Part shown: positions 1-7,016 of the stretch, in pieces
How the letters are laid out: every line of letters begins with the position of its first letter
Numbering within the stretch: position 1 is the stretch's first letter
Source: Candidatus Nomurabacteria bacterium
Lineage (GTDB): Bacteria; Patescibacteriota; Minisyncoccia; Phycocordibacterales; UBA9973
Direction: 5' to 3'
DNA length: 20,908 nt
Assembly (NCBI GenBank): GCA_023267415.1
Contig: JAHFNM010000011.1
Location: 1-20,908, forward strand
Program-made: the position numbers and the translations under genes
The notes under the pieces: generated by a model
Databases searched by the model: none
What the model saw: only the letters and a program-made list of their open reading frames with translations
Told to the model about the DNA's origin: nothing

Positions 1-1
1 C

Positions 2-1072
2 TCGTATGAAGACGGAGCAGCACATGATTTTGCGGACAAGGTATTCGAATTCATCAGCTACATGGCGATCGACGAGTCTGCAGATCTTGCGGCCGAGCGT
101 GGCAGCTACAAAAACTTTGAAGGCTCCGGCTGGTCAAAGGGAATGGTGCCAATCGACACGATGGAAAAGCTCGTGAAAAACCGCGGCATGGATTTGACTG
201 TCACCACTGGCAGCGTGCGCGGAGTGCCGGATCTTGATTGGGAAAATGTTCGCAGAAAAGTCCGCAAGGGAATGCGTAACGCGACCGTCATGGCTGTGGC
301 ACCGAACGCAAACATCGGACTGGTGGCTGGAACTTCGCCCGGCATCGATCCGCGATTCGCTCAAATGTTTTCGCGCAACAAGATCTCCGGCAAATACCTT
401 GAAGTCAATCCAAACCTTGTGCATGCGCTTAAGTCCGAAGGATTGTGGGAAAAATTTAGCGAGAAGATCCTTGAAAACCACGGCGACCTTCAGCACATCG
501 ACGGCATTCCCGAGCACATCAAGCGTATCTATAAGACATCGTTTGATACTGCCCCTGAGGCATTCGTTGAAATAGCCGCCCGTGCACAGAAATGGGTGGA
601 TCAGGCGATCTCGCGCAATATGTATCTTGCAAGCCCTGAGATCAAGGAGATTATGGATATCTATTCGAACGCCTGGGAGAAGGGACTCAAGACGACTTAC
701 TACCTCCACATGAAGCCAAAGCATAGCGCCGAACAGTCCACGACGAATGTGAACAAGTCGCACGCTATCGGAAAGATGGGATTTGGAGCGCTATTTATGC
801 AGCCGTCCGCAAAAGTAGAGGAAGTAGCGGCGGCGCCTGAGCCGGTTGTGGAAGAGGCTACTATCATTGCCGAACCTGCACCATTCGTTCCTGAGATTGA
901 AAAAATTCAGATCATCGAAGAAAAAATAACCGCAGAAGCGGCCAAGCAGGCAGAGATGCCAATCCAGCAAGCTCCCGAGCCAGCTCCGCGACCATTCAGC
1001 TCTGTATCGAAACCAAACCTTATCCTTCCTGACGATCCGCAAAACGCTTTTATCTGCGAAGGGTGCGAATAG
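2..1072 (+). CDS. nrdA: Ribonucleoside-diphosphate reductase, large (alpha) subunit, C-terminal part (5' end outside window)
   Basis: The frame is already open at base 2, and 20 codons precede the first internal ATG at 62, so this is the 3' portion of a longer gene. The protein is the catalytic subunit of class I RNR, which reduces ribonucleotides to deoxyribonucleotides. Visible family features are the conserved segment PNANIGLVAGTSPGIDP, the Tyr-Tyr pair of the radical-transfer path in KTTYYLHM (near base 698), and a C-terminal CEGCE with the CxxC pair that re-reduces the active site. Between the barrel and this CxxC lies a long Ala/Pro/Glu-rich linker (about bases 810-1040), probably a flexible swinging arm. 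It is followed 26 nt later by nrdB, so the two are presumably co-transcribed. The N-terminal ATP-cone and most of the barrel are not visible. Confidence 0.95.
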   Translation, partial: SYEDGAAHDFADKVFEFISYMAIDESADLAAERGSYKNFEGSGWSKGMVPIDTMEKLVKNRGMDLTVTTGSVRGVPDLDWENVRRKVRKGMRNATVMAVAPNANIGLVAGTSPGIDPRFAQMFSRNKISGKYLEVNPNLVHALKSEGLWEKFSEKILENHGDLQHIDGIPEHIKRIYKTSFDTAPEAFVEIAARAQKWVDQAISRNMYLASPEIKEIMDIYSNAWEKGLKTTYYLHMKPKHSAEQSTTNVNKSHAIGKMGFGALFMQPSAKVEEVAAAPEPVVEEATIIAEPAPFVPEIEKIQIIEEKITAEAAKQAEMPIQQAPEPAPRPFSSVSKPNLILPDDPQNAFICEGCE

Positions 1073-1098
1073 TTTAATCATTAATTCGGAAAACCATC

Positions 1099-2103
1099 AT
1101 GCTATTAGGAAAACCAGAACCAACAGACACCTCACTCCATCCCATGAAGCACAAATGGGCGTACGAGTTGTACAACCAGGCAGTGCGCAATACATGGTTC
1201 CCACACGAGATCCCGCTCGGCGAAGACATCAAGGACTGGAATGAAATGACCGAAGACGAGCGCCATGCCGTGGAATTTTTGATGGCATTCTTCAATCCGG
1301 CAGAACTTATCGTCAACCGCGCGCTCGCCCTTGGCGTGTATCCGTACATCAAGGCGCCGACCTGCCATCTCTATCTTGCAAAGCAAATGTGGGAAGAGGC
1401 CAACCACTGCGTGGCATTTGAATACGTACTCGAAACATTTCCGGTCAACCGCACCGAACTCTACAAAGTACACACCATCACCGAATCGATGATCGCCAAG
1501 GAAGCATTCATCAACAAATATCTTACCCGTATGACGGAAGTCTCGCTCGATATCGAGAGCGCAGAAGGGAAGAAGGACTTCATCCGAAACCTCATCGCGT
1601 ACTCGATCGTCATGGAAGGTATCTGGTTCTACTCTGGCTTCATGGTGGTGCTTTCGTTCCGCCAGCGCAACAAGCTTCGCAATTTCGCTTCGCTCATCAA
1701 TTGGGTTATCCGCGACGAGTCTCTTCACCTGAAGTTCGGCATGAACCTCATCCTGCACATTCTTGAGGAAAATCCGGAATTGCTCACGACGGAATTCGCC
1801 GATGAGATTCGTAACGTGGTCATCGAAGGAGTGGAACTCGAAGTCGCTTACAACAAAGACCTTTTCCCGAACGGCATTCTCGGACTGAACTCCGACTATG
1901 TGAACCAGTACGTGAAATATGTGGCCGATCGCCGCTTGGAAGAACTCGGCATGCCGAAGCACTACAACGTATCGAATCCTGCAAAATGGATGTCAACCGC
2001 GACCGATGTGTACGAACTGGTCAACTTCTTCGAGGCGCAGAATACGGCGTATGAAGTGGATGCTCATGGACATAGCGACAAAGACAAAAAGAAGGAAGAA
2101 TAG
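1099..2103 (+). CDS. nrdB: Ribonucleotide reductase small (beta) subunit, class Ic-like, lacking the radical tyrosine
   Basis: A 334-aa ferritin-like R2 protein that houses the dimetal cofactor and starts the radical used by NrdA. By spacing to known R2 proteins the metal ligands are E69, E100, H103, E173, E207 and H210. The residue four after H103, where the radical tyrosine of class Ia sits, is F107. The first ligand is Glu (E69) instead of the usual Asp, and E69 to E100 spans 31 residues as in E. coli (84 to 115) and Chlamydia trachomatis (89 to 120). Phe plus Glu is the known signature of class Ic enzymes with an Mn/Fe cofactor. Trp47 and the near-C-terminal Tyr318 could serve long-range radical transfer. 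The tail ends in a Lys/Glu-rich stretch. Metal content cannot be read from sequence, and a class Id-like dimanganese centre remains possible. Confidence 0.95.
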   Translation: MLLGKPEPTDTSLHPMKHKWAYELYNQAVRNTWFPHEIPLGEDIKDWNEMTEDERHAVEFLMAFFNPAELIVNRALALGVYPYIKAPTCHLYLAKQMWEEANHCVAFEYVLETFPVNRTELYKVHTITESMIAKEAFINKYLTRMTEVSLDIESAEGKKDFIRNLIAYSIVMEGIWFYSGFMVVLSFRQRNKLRNFASLINWVIRDESLHLKFGMNLILHILEENPELLTTEFADEIRNVVIEGVELEVAYNKDLFPNGILGLNSDYVNQYVKYVADRRLEELGMPKHYNVSNPAKWMSTATDVYELVNFFEAQNTAYEVDAHGHSDKDKKKEE

Positions 2104-2210
2104 AGCTTACTCATACGGCGCATTTCATTGTCGCTGCGCTCGTTTGCTCCCGCGGAGTACGTCTTGTACATCTTGGTCGCAAGCCTCGCTGGCTCCTCGA
2201 ACTGCATCCG
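2103..2210 (+). pseudogene. Possible NUDIX N-terminal remnant
   Basis: In the frame starting at 2103, overlapping the nrdB stop, the translation reads HTAHFIVAALV, then a short turn, RLVHLGRKPRWL and ELHP. This resembles the first strands of a NUDIX domain such as the gene at 17216 (FVVDVFVVYDNKVLIRLH, then KYKRWL and GGHVE). There is no ATG and no NUDIX box follows; the frame runs into the terminator. It may be a decayed fragment or chance similarity. Confidence 0.2.
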
Positions 2211-2245
2211 TCTGCGAAAGCTCTATTAAAATTTGAAAACGCATT

Positions 2246-2278
2246 AAAAAAGCCTGCCGTATCCTCGGCAGGCTTTTT
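2246..2278. terminator. Bidirectional intrinsic terminator between nrdB and the minus-strand NUDIX gene
   Basis: GCCTGCCG (2252-2259) pairs with CGGCAGGC (2266-2273) around a 6-nt loop, with an A-run before and a T-run after. The symmetry lets it stop transcription from nrdB and from the convergent gene. Confidence 0.85.
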
Positions 2279-2283
2279 GCTTT

Positions 2284-2848
2284 CTATTCAAAATCTTTGA
2301 CTTCTTCGATCACGACTGGCTTCAGCAATGTTTGCTGATATGGTCCGTAGTGAGCTTCCACTTTTAATTTCTTTCCTCGCAACACGAGCGGCAGCCATTC
2401 TCTGTCGGCGAGCATGAGTTTGTTCAGCGGAATTGCTGCAAAGAAATACCACTGCGGACAATACATCTCGTCGGTATCTTCGGGCTCGCCTGTCCATTTG
2501 TAGGCCAGATATATGTCTACTTCGCAGACAAATGTTGTCTCATCGCTTTTTGTGTTATGACAGGTAAGTACGGCTACTTTTTCAAGCGAGGTGAAGTCGA
2601 TGTCGATTCCACGGCCAGGGCCCATTCTTTCCGCCGGATTCGGCTTTTGTTTCGCGTACAGCCGCACCAAAGGAATCTTCTCCCTCTTCCTGTCCGCCGC
2701 CATATCCGTTTCTGCAGCCGGCTCCGATTTTCTTGGCTTTCACTGCAAGAAGGACTTTTTTCCTGTCTTTGCTAATGACGAAGACCACGACCGCTTTTAG
2801 TAAGGTTTTTTCCGTTTTCATACGTCGGTTTTTCTTAACAATACGCAA
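2284..2848 (-). pseudogene. MTH1-like NUDIX hydrolase interrupted by a frameshift
   Basis: Two overlapping minus-strand frames together make one NUDIX protein of the MTH1/8-oxo-dGTP diphosphatase type. The first frame (start at 2848, or more likely the ATG at 2821) gives LLKAVVVFVI, then NGYGGGQEEGED and AAVRETKAESGG, i.e. a NUDIX box. The second frame continues from PGRGIDIDFTSLEKVAVL through W-x-GEPEDTDEM and ends at 2284. They join at a GGGCCC run near 2618-2623, where removing one base restores a single frame of about 178-187 aa. The NUDIX box is imperfect: the first Glu of the usual REUxEE is Ala. The expected role is hydrolysis of oxidised nucleotides. It could be a decaying gene, a consensus error, or less likely programmed frameshifting. 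Confidence 0.75.
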
Positions 2849-2892
2849 GCAGGGAACAAATGCAACCCCTTTATGCTTTATACGTTATACAG

Positions 2893-2898
2893 TATACT
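2893..2898 (+). promoter_or_regulatory. -10 box of the AI-2E transporter gene (probable leaderless start)
   Basis: TATACT, within the 8-bp palindrome AGTATACT, lies exactly 6 nt before the ATG at 2905, so transcription would start at or next to the A of the start codon. No convincing -35 is seen. The AT-rich segment 2870-2900 may also carry the divergent promoter of the minus-strand NUDIX gene. Confidence 0.5.
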
Positions 2899-2904
2899 TG
2901 TTAC

Positions 2905-3924
2905 ATGCATTCGGAACATCCATTTTCCTGGCCGGCGCTCATGCGCATTGTTGCCATGGGTATTATTGTGCTTCTCGCATGGAAGGCCTTGGCGATCTTT
3001 CCGGTTATTCTCATTGCCTTCGTTTTGGCCGCATCGTTCTATCCAATCGTACTACTTTTGCAGAAAAAGACTCGCATGCCCTATGTGCTTGCTATCTTGC
3101 TTGTCGTGCTTATTCCGCTCATTCCCATACTCTTCCTGTGCATCACTATCATTCCGCAGATGATTTCCCAGCTTCCTGCATTGTTCGGCAGTCTGCATAA
3201 CGTCTTTGGACAAGCGACCTTCCTCCCGGAGTCGCTCCGCAATTTCAATCTCCTCGCTTATTTGCAGGGACATTTCGATGCATCGACTACGGTCAATATC
3301 GCTCTTACTATTTTCTCAGTCATCACCACCATCGTGCTCACATTTTTCCTGCTCTACGACTTCGAGCGCCTGCTTGAACTTTTCCTCCATATTATCCCAT
3401 CCAAGGAAAAAGGAAGGGTCAAAGACCTGATGAAGGAGATCGCCGTAGTTACCGGAAAATATATTCGCGGCAACGTCTTCATTTCGCTTATCTGCGGAGT
3501 GGTAGTGTTCGTCGGACTCTCACTTCTGCATGTTCCATATGCTCTTCCATTGGCCGTTTTTGCCGCAGTGCTCGACCTCTTGCCGCTCGTCGGACAGACA
3601 ATAGGCGCCATTCCTGCAGTCTTGATCGGTTTTAGCGTCTCTCCACTCACCGGCTTGTTCGTCATCATTCTTCATTTGCTGTATCAGCAGGCTGAGAATG
3701 CCATCATCTCTCCCGTCATTTACAACAAGGCGCTCAATCTCTTTCCCGCGGTCAGCTTCTTGGCAGTCATTATTGGCGGCAGCCTCTTCGGTATTCTTGG
3801 AGCCTTTCTTGCTTTGCCTGTGGCCGCAAGCGTTCCGGCGATCCTGAATTACCGGAGGAAATACAACGAGAATGTACGTCATACCGGCGTCTCTTTAGCG
3901 GACAAGGAAGCTTCGCACGCATAA
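2905..3924 (+). CDS. AI-2E family permease (PerM/YdiK-type membrane protein)
   Basis: A polytopic membrane protein of about 339 aa. Hydrophobic segments occupy the first ~85 residues, then a soluble stretch (roughly 95-150), a helix pair, a cytoplasmic amphipathic region (FERLLELFLHIIPSKEKG) and four further hydrophobic segments containing DLLPLVGQTIGAIPA and GILGAFLALPVAA, both typical of the AI-2E/PerM family. Family members are proposed transporters or exporters of small molecules; substrates are mostly unproven. I prefer the ATG at 2905 to one at 2860, because the -10 box at 2893 would lie inside the longer reading frame and the extra 15 residues do not extend the first membrane segment. 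The next gene starts 5 nt after the stop. Confidence 0.88.
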   Translation: MHSEHPFSWPALMRIVAMGIIVLLAWKALAIFPVILIAFVLAASFYPIVLLLQKKTRMPYVLAILLVVLIPLIPILFLCITIIPQMISQLPALFGSLHNVFGQATFLPESLRNFNLLAYLQGHFDASTTVNIALTIFSVITTIVLTFFLLYDFERLLELFLHIIPSKEKGRVKDLMKEIAVVTGKYIRGNVFISLICGVVVFVGLSLLHVPYALPLAVFAAVLDLLPLVGQTIGAIPAVLIGFSVSPLTGLFVIILHLLYQQAENAIISPVIYNKALNLFPAVSFLAVIIGGSLFGILGAFLALPVAASVPAILNYRRKYNENVRHTGVSLADKEASHA

Positions 3925-3929
3925 ATCCT

Positions 3930-4373
3930 ATGGCATACGATCGAATGGAAGAAGCAGACGATGAAGCATTGCAGAAGTCTCGCGACGAGTTTGCGGATTT
4001 TGTCATTGGTCTTGAGAACAAGCTCGACCAAGCCGAAGAATACGGACGGGCAGGGGATATGCGCATGCTCGGCGTTCTTAACGAACTGAGCGATATCAAG
4101 ACTGATCTGGAAGCATTGGCGCGAAGCGCACATGAAGAGTTGCCGTCGCGCGACTATCACGCCGAAGTTACGAAGATCATCCGCGAATACATCGCAGGCA
4201 TCATTGAAAGGGAGTATGAAGCTATAGGCCTATTCATCCGCGAAAATCCGGAAGCCAAGCAAGACGCGACCGTTCGAGCGAATCAGCTCCTTCATATCAT
4301 CAGCTTCTACGGCGATTTATATCCCGAACTCGATCTTGGTGTTTGGAAGGAGAAGGTAGAAGAATTGCTTTAA
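3930..4373 (+). CDS. Hypothetical acidic helical protein
   Basis: A 147-aa soluble protein with no signal peptide or membrane segment. It is acidic and predicted largely helical from its heptad-like spacing of Leu/Ile, with Glu/Asp-rich N-terminal helices (EEADDEALQKSRDEFADFV) and a C-terminal helical bundle-like region. I recognise no family. It begins 5 nt after the AI-2E gene and is followed 26 nt later by the DsbA-like gene, so it is probably co-transcribed with the permease. Confidence 0.75.
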   Translation: MAYDRMEEADDEALQKSRDEFADFVIGLENKLDQAEEYGRAGDMRMLGVLNELSDIKTDLEALARSAHEELPSRDYHAEVTKIIREYIAGIIEREYEAIGLFIRENPEAKQDATVRANQLLHIISFYGDLYPELDLGVWKEKVEELL

Positions 4374-4399
4374 TAAAAAATTATCATCCAACCTTATTT

Positions 4400-5149
4400 A
4401 TGGAAGAAAACAAGCCAGCAGAAATAATCGCAGAAAAAAATCAGGTTTCGATCTCGATGACACAGGCCGTCATTTTGAATGCCTGCATCATCGCCGCATC
4501 GATCATTATTGGAGCACTCATCATTCACGGATCGTTTGACGGGGGAGCGAAGAGCGGATCAGCAAATGATTCCGCGACTCAGCCGACCCTTGCCGTGGAC
4601 ATTAAGAATGTGAACATGCAAGGTGAACCATTCATTGGCAATCCAAATGCCAAAGTTACGATTGCATACTGGTCCGACTATCAGTGTCCGTTCTGCAAAA
4701 AATTCGAGACTACCACTTTTCAAGATATTCTAAAAAAATATGTGGCCAGTGGCGATGTGAAGATCGTGTTCAAGGACTATGCGTTCCTTGGTTCGGATTC
4801 GGACGCGGCTGCGCTCTACGAACATGCCGTATGGAAATTGTATCCAAACGAATACTTCGCATGGAGAACGGCAATGTATAACGCGCAGGACGATGAGAAT
4901 GCAGGATTCGGTGACGAGGCAAGCATCGTGAAATTGACCGGCACTATTTCCGGCATTGATGCGGCAAAAGTGCAGGCAGATGCGAAGAAGAATAAGAATG
5001 CATATATGCAATTGATCGATGCGGACAAAGCCGAAGGCACGGCGCTTGGCATTCAGGGAACGCCGTCGTTCGTCACAGGCACACAGCTTATCCAAGGATA
5101 CGTGCAGATCAGCGCGTTCACGAAAGTGTTGGGCGATCAGCTGAAATAG
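4400..5149 (+). CDS. Membrane-anchored DsbA-like thiol oxidoreductase
   Basis: A 249-aa protein with a short cytoplasmic N-terminus, one signal-anchor helix (about residues 22-42), a Ser/Asp/Thr-rich linker and an extracytoplasmic thioredoxin-fold domain. The active site is C96-P-F-C99 in DYQCPFCKKF; the cis-proline loop is GTP at 220-222. Family members (Thioredoxin_4/DsbA-like) form disulfides in exported proteins. I choose the ATG at 4400 because an upstream alternative at 4343 overlaps the previous gene and adds a charged segment unlike a signal sequence. No VKOR or DsbB partner is encoded nearby. An intrinsic terminator follows the stop. Confidence 0.9.
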   Translation: MEENKPAEIIAEKNQVSISMTQAVILNACIIAASIIIGALIIHGSFDGGAKSGSANDSATQPTLAVDIKNVNMQGEPFIGNPNAKVTIAYWSDYQCPFCKKFETTTFQDILKKYVASGDVKIVFKDYAFLGSDSDAAALYEHAVWKLYPNEYFAWRTAMYNAQDDENAGFGDEASIVKLTGTISGIDAAKVQADAKKNKNAYMQLIDADKAEGTALGIQGTPSFVTGTQLIQGYVQISAFTKVLGDQLK

Positions 5150-5167
5150 ATTGAAGATTAAGGATAA

Positions 5168-5192
5168 AACCACCCGGCAGAGCCGGGTGGTT
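5168..5192 (+). terminator. Intrinsic terminator after the DsbA-like gene
   Basis: AACCACCCGGC (5168-5178) and GCCGGGTGGTT (5182-5192) form an 11-bp stem with a 3-nt loop. The following T-tract is weak and interrupted (GCGTTT). Confidence 0.75.
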
Positions 5193-5209
5193 GCGTTTAT
5201 GAAGAGTGG

Positions 5210-5215
5210 TATAAT
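5210..5215 (+). promoter_or_regulatory. Extended -10 promoter, leaderless start for the 82-aa gene
   Basis: TGG-TATAAT is a perfect extended -10 element, and the ATG at 5223 lies 7 nt beyond it. Together with the terminator just upstream this fixes the start at 5223 rather than at the longer in-frame 5151. Confidence 0.65.
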
Positions 5216-5222
5216 GATTTTT

Positions 5223-5471
5223 ATGGAACAATCAAACGGAGAGATCCCTTTTTCAGGGAAGGATCATCCGCATTACCTCATCGCGGAAGAGCGAAAGGTA
5301 AAGCAGAAATATCCGAAAGTCGCCCTTCCTATCGAAAAGCAGGGGAACGACTGGTATGTCAAAACCGCCACGGGCGATGTTGAGATCGGCAAATGGGCGG
5401 AAGAGATGGAATCGGTCTATGGCGATACCGAGGAAGAAAAAAAGACAAACTTCAAAACAGGGCATTACTAA
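5223..5471 (+). CDS. Hypothetical small soluble protein (82 aa)
   Basis: A charged 82-aa protein without signal or membrane segments. The middle reads EERKVKQKYPKVALPIEK, then DWYVKTATGDVEIGKWAEEM. This loosely matches the order QKYP, about 20 residues, V, and (D)EW found in the protein at 5777, so the two may be divergent paralogues. The start at 5223 is supported by an extended -10 box 7 nt upstream; a longer frame from 5151 would run through the terminator hairpin. Function unknown. Confidence 0.65.
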   Translation: MEQSNGEIPFSGKDHPHYLIAEERKVKQKYPKVALPIEKQGNDWYVKTATGDVEIGKWAEEMESVYGDTEEEKKTNFKTGHY

Positions 5472-5509
5472 ATCGGTGCATCATTCTTGATACTTTACGC
5501 GCGATACTT

Positions 5510-5515
5510 TATACT
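5510..5515 (+). promoter_or_regulatory. -10 box of the 57-aa membrane protein gene
   Basis: TATACT with the ATG at 5524, 8 nt downstream, places the transcription start within one or two bases of the initiation codon. Confidence 0.5.
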
Positions 5516-5523
5516 TTTCACAT

Positions 5524-5697
5524 ATGACCACTCTCAATCACGTATGGGCGACCGTGCTCGCATCGATCCAATCCATCGGATATGTTCCGTTTGCCGTCAT
5601 GGTGATTGTGAACATTGTGCTCTACCGTCTGCATCCAGTACTTGGATTCCTTGGAACACTGTTCCTCTTCGCCCTTCTCACTGGACTTATTCACTAG
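5524..5697 (+). CDS. Small membrane protein (57 aa)
   Basis: An ATG at 5524 opens 57 codons ending in TAG at 5695-5697. The protein begins MTTLNHVWATVLASIQSIGY and has two hydrophobic segments (about residues 21-35 and 40-56) separated by YRLHP. It has its own -10 box and is followed by a strong terminator, so it is a complete single-gene transcription unit, which makes chance unlikely. I recognise no family. Confidence 0.65.
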   Translation: MTTLNHVWATVLASIQSIGYVPFAVMVIVNIVLYRLHPVLGFLGTLFLFALLTGLIH

Positions 5698-5709
5698 GAT
5701 TCATTCTGT

Positions 5710-5740
5710 ACCGCCCGGCAAGCTTCGCTTGCCGGGCGGT
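5710..5740 (+). terminator. Strong intrinsic terminator after the 57-aa gene
   Basis: A 14-bp perfect stem: ACCGCCCGGCAAGC (5710-5723) pairs with 5727-5740 around a TTC loop. The T-tract is short (TTT). Confidence 0.7.
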
Positions 5741-5764
5741 TTGCCGTAGGGCGCCTCGTTCCTA

Positions 5765-5770
5765 TATACT
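5765..5770 (+). promoter_or_regulatory. -10 box of the 88-aa gene (leaderless)
   Basis: TATACT is followed after exactly 6 nt (GTGCTT) by the ATG at 5777. Confidence 0.55.
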
Positions 5771-5776
5771 GTGCTT

Positions 5777-6043
5777 ATGGAAGGAACTATGGAAAACGCA
5801 CCGGAGCCTGTACCGCAATTATTCGTCACTCCGCCCCCCGAGGCGTTTGAAGAGGGTCACGACAGGCCTAAAATATCTTGGGTGAGCGAACAAGAAGCTT
5901 TGTTGAACCAAAAATATCCTGGCATGGGTTTTCAGCTCGAATATCGCGGCTCAGTGAATAAAATGTATATCGTTCGAAATAAACAAGAAGGAGCAGAGGG
6001 TACGACCAGACCTCTCGACGAATGGCTCGCACAACAGGCATGA
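5777..6043 (+). CDS. Hypothetical small soluble protein (88 aa), translationally coupled to the methyltransferase
   Basis: MEGTMENAPEPVPQLFVTPP opens an 88-aa protein with a proline-rich N-terminus and a compact C-terminal region containing EQEALLNQKYPGMGF, MYIVRN and PLDEWLAQQA. The spacing of QKYP, a V-rich strand and DEW recalls the 82-aa protein at 5223, suggesting distant paralogy. The GTG at 5771 lies between the -10 box and the ATG, so 5777 is the better start. The TGA stop overlaps the ATG of the methyltransferase (ATGA), implying coupling. Function unknown. Confidence 0.65.
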   Translation: MEGTMENAPEPVPQLFVTPPPEAFEEGHDRPKISWVSEQEALLNQKYPGMGFQLEYRGSVNKMYIVRNKQEGAEGTTRPLDEWLAQQA

Positions 6044-6897
6044 TAGAAAAACTCAAAAAAGAATCTTCATATGAGCTCCTTGATTCCGGGGAGGGGATGA
6101 AGCTTGAGCGCTTTGGCGTATATACGCTTGCTCGACCTGATCCTGAGGCACTGTGGGAAAAACGACTTTCGAAAAAAGAATGGGAAGCTGCCAACGCGGT
6201 CTTTGAACGCAAGGGCGCAACCGGATCCTGGAAGACAAAAAAGGATTTTCCAAAAAATTGGAACATTGATTTCGGGGGACTCCTCCTCGAACTTCGCCCG
6301 ACGTCATTTAAGCACGTGGGTGTTTTTCCCGAACAGAAAAGCCATTGGGGATGGCTGGAAGCCAAGCTGAAAAATAAAAAAGGAGCCAAGGTGCTGAATC
6401 TTTTTGCCTATACCGGCGGCGCCACGCTCTCTGCCGCAAAAGCTGGAGCGGAAGTGACGCATGTGGATTCTTCAAAGGTAGCGATCGCTTGGGCGAGAAA
6501 AAATGCAGAACTCTCCGGACTTGCCGAGGCTCCGATCCGTTGGATAGAAGACGATGTGCTGAAATTTTTGCGCAGGGAGGCAAAGCGAGGAAACAAATAT
6601 GATGTTGTCATCATGGATCCGCCGGCATTCGGTCACGGCGCAGGTGGTGCGCTTTGGAAGATCGAAAAGGATTTTTACGAATTGTTCTCCCTTGTTCTCG
6701 ATGTTCTCTCTGACGATCCGATCGCGCTCATTATCAACGGCTATACCGCCGGCTATTCGCCGATCACACTCGAAAACAACGCAAAAAAAATGGTAGAAAA
6801 ATACGGCGGCATGACAGAGTCCGGCGAGCTCGCAATTCCCGAGGCAGGGACCGACCGTCTTCTCCCCGCGGGAGTCTTTGCAAGGTGGTCTAAATAA
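6040..6897 (+). CDS. Class I SAM-dependent methyltransferase, RlmI-like
   Basis: About 285 aa from the ATG at 6040, which overlaps the preceding stop as ATGA; a start at 6022 is possible but lies inside that gene. The SAM-binding motif I is VLNLFAYTGGATLSAAKAGA (about residues 118-137), the acidic ribose contact lies in THVDSS, and the catalytic-loop motif is DPPAFG (193-198). The arrangement, including a strand-rich N-terminal part (LLLELRPTSFKHVGVFPEQ), matches the Methyltrans_SAM group with RlmI, which makes m5C in 23S rRNA. The protein is shorter than RlmI and I see no clear PUA domain, so the exact RNA target is uncertain. A terminator follows. Confidence 0.85.
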   Translation: MIEKLKKESSYELLDSGEGMKLERFGVYTLARPDPEALWEKRLSKKEWEAANAVFERKGATGSWKTKKDFPKNWNIDFGGLLLELRPTSFKHVGVFPEQKSHWGWLEAKLKNKKGAKVLNLFAYTGGATLSAAKAGAEVTHVDSSKVAIAWARKNAELSGLAEAPIRWIEDDVLKFLRREAKRGNKYDVVIMDPPAFGHGAGGALWKIEKDFYELFSLVLDVLSDDPIALIINGYTAGYSPITLENNAKKMVEKYGGMTESGELAIPEAGTDRLLPAGVFARWSK

Positions 6898-6910
6898 TTT
6901 TCTTTCCTTC

Positions 6911-6937
6911 AAAAATCTATACGGCGTATAGATTTTT
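6911..6937. terminator. Intrinsic terminator after the methyltransferase gene
   Basis: AAAAATCTATAC (6911-6922) and GTATAGATTTTT (6926-6937) form a 12-bp stem with a 3-nt loop and T-run. The flanking A- and T-runs are part of the symmetry. Confidence 0.75.
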
Positions 6938-6970
6938 TGTTGGGGCAGAGCAGAAATTTTTCCGATATGC

Positions 6971-6976
6971 TATTCT
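6971..6976 (+). promoter_or_regulatory. Extended -10 box upstream of the FKBP gene
   Basis: TGC-TATTCT is the same extended -10 element that is used by the helicase promoter at 13283. The predicted mRNA leader to the ATG at 7017 is about 34 nt. No good -35 is visible. Confidence 0.4.
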
Positions 6977-7016
6977 GGTAAGGCAGGGTTCTTATCAAAT
7001 AATATTTCTATTCATT

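Noticed and set aside
2860..2904. Longer start of the AI-2E gene at 2860
   Set aside because: It would place the -10 box inside the coding sequence and adds no membrane segment.
5151..5222. Longer start of the 82-aa gene at 5151
   Set aside because: The extension runs through the terminator hairpin and a perfect extended -10 promoter.
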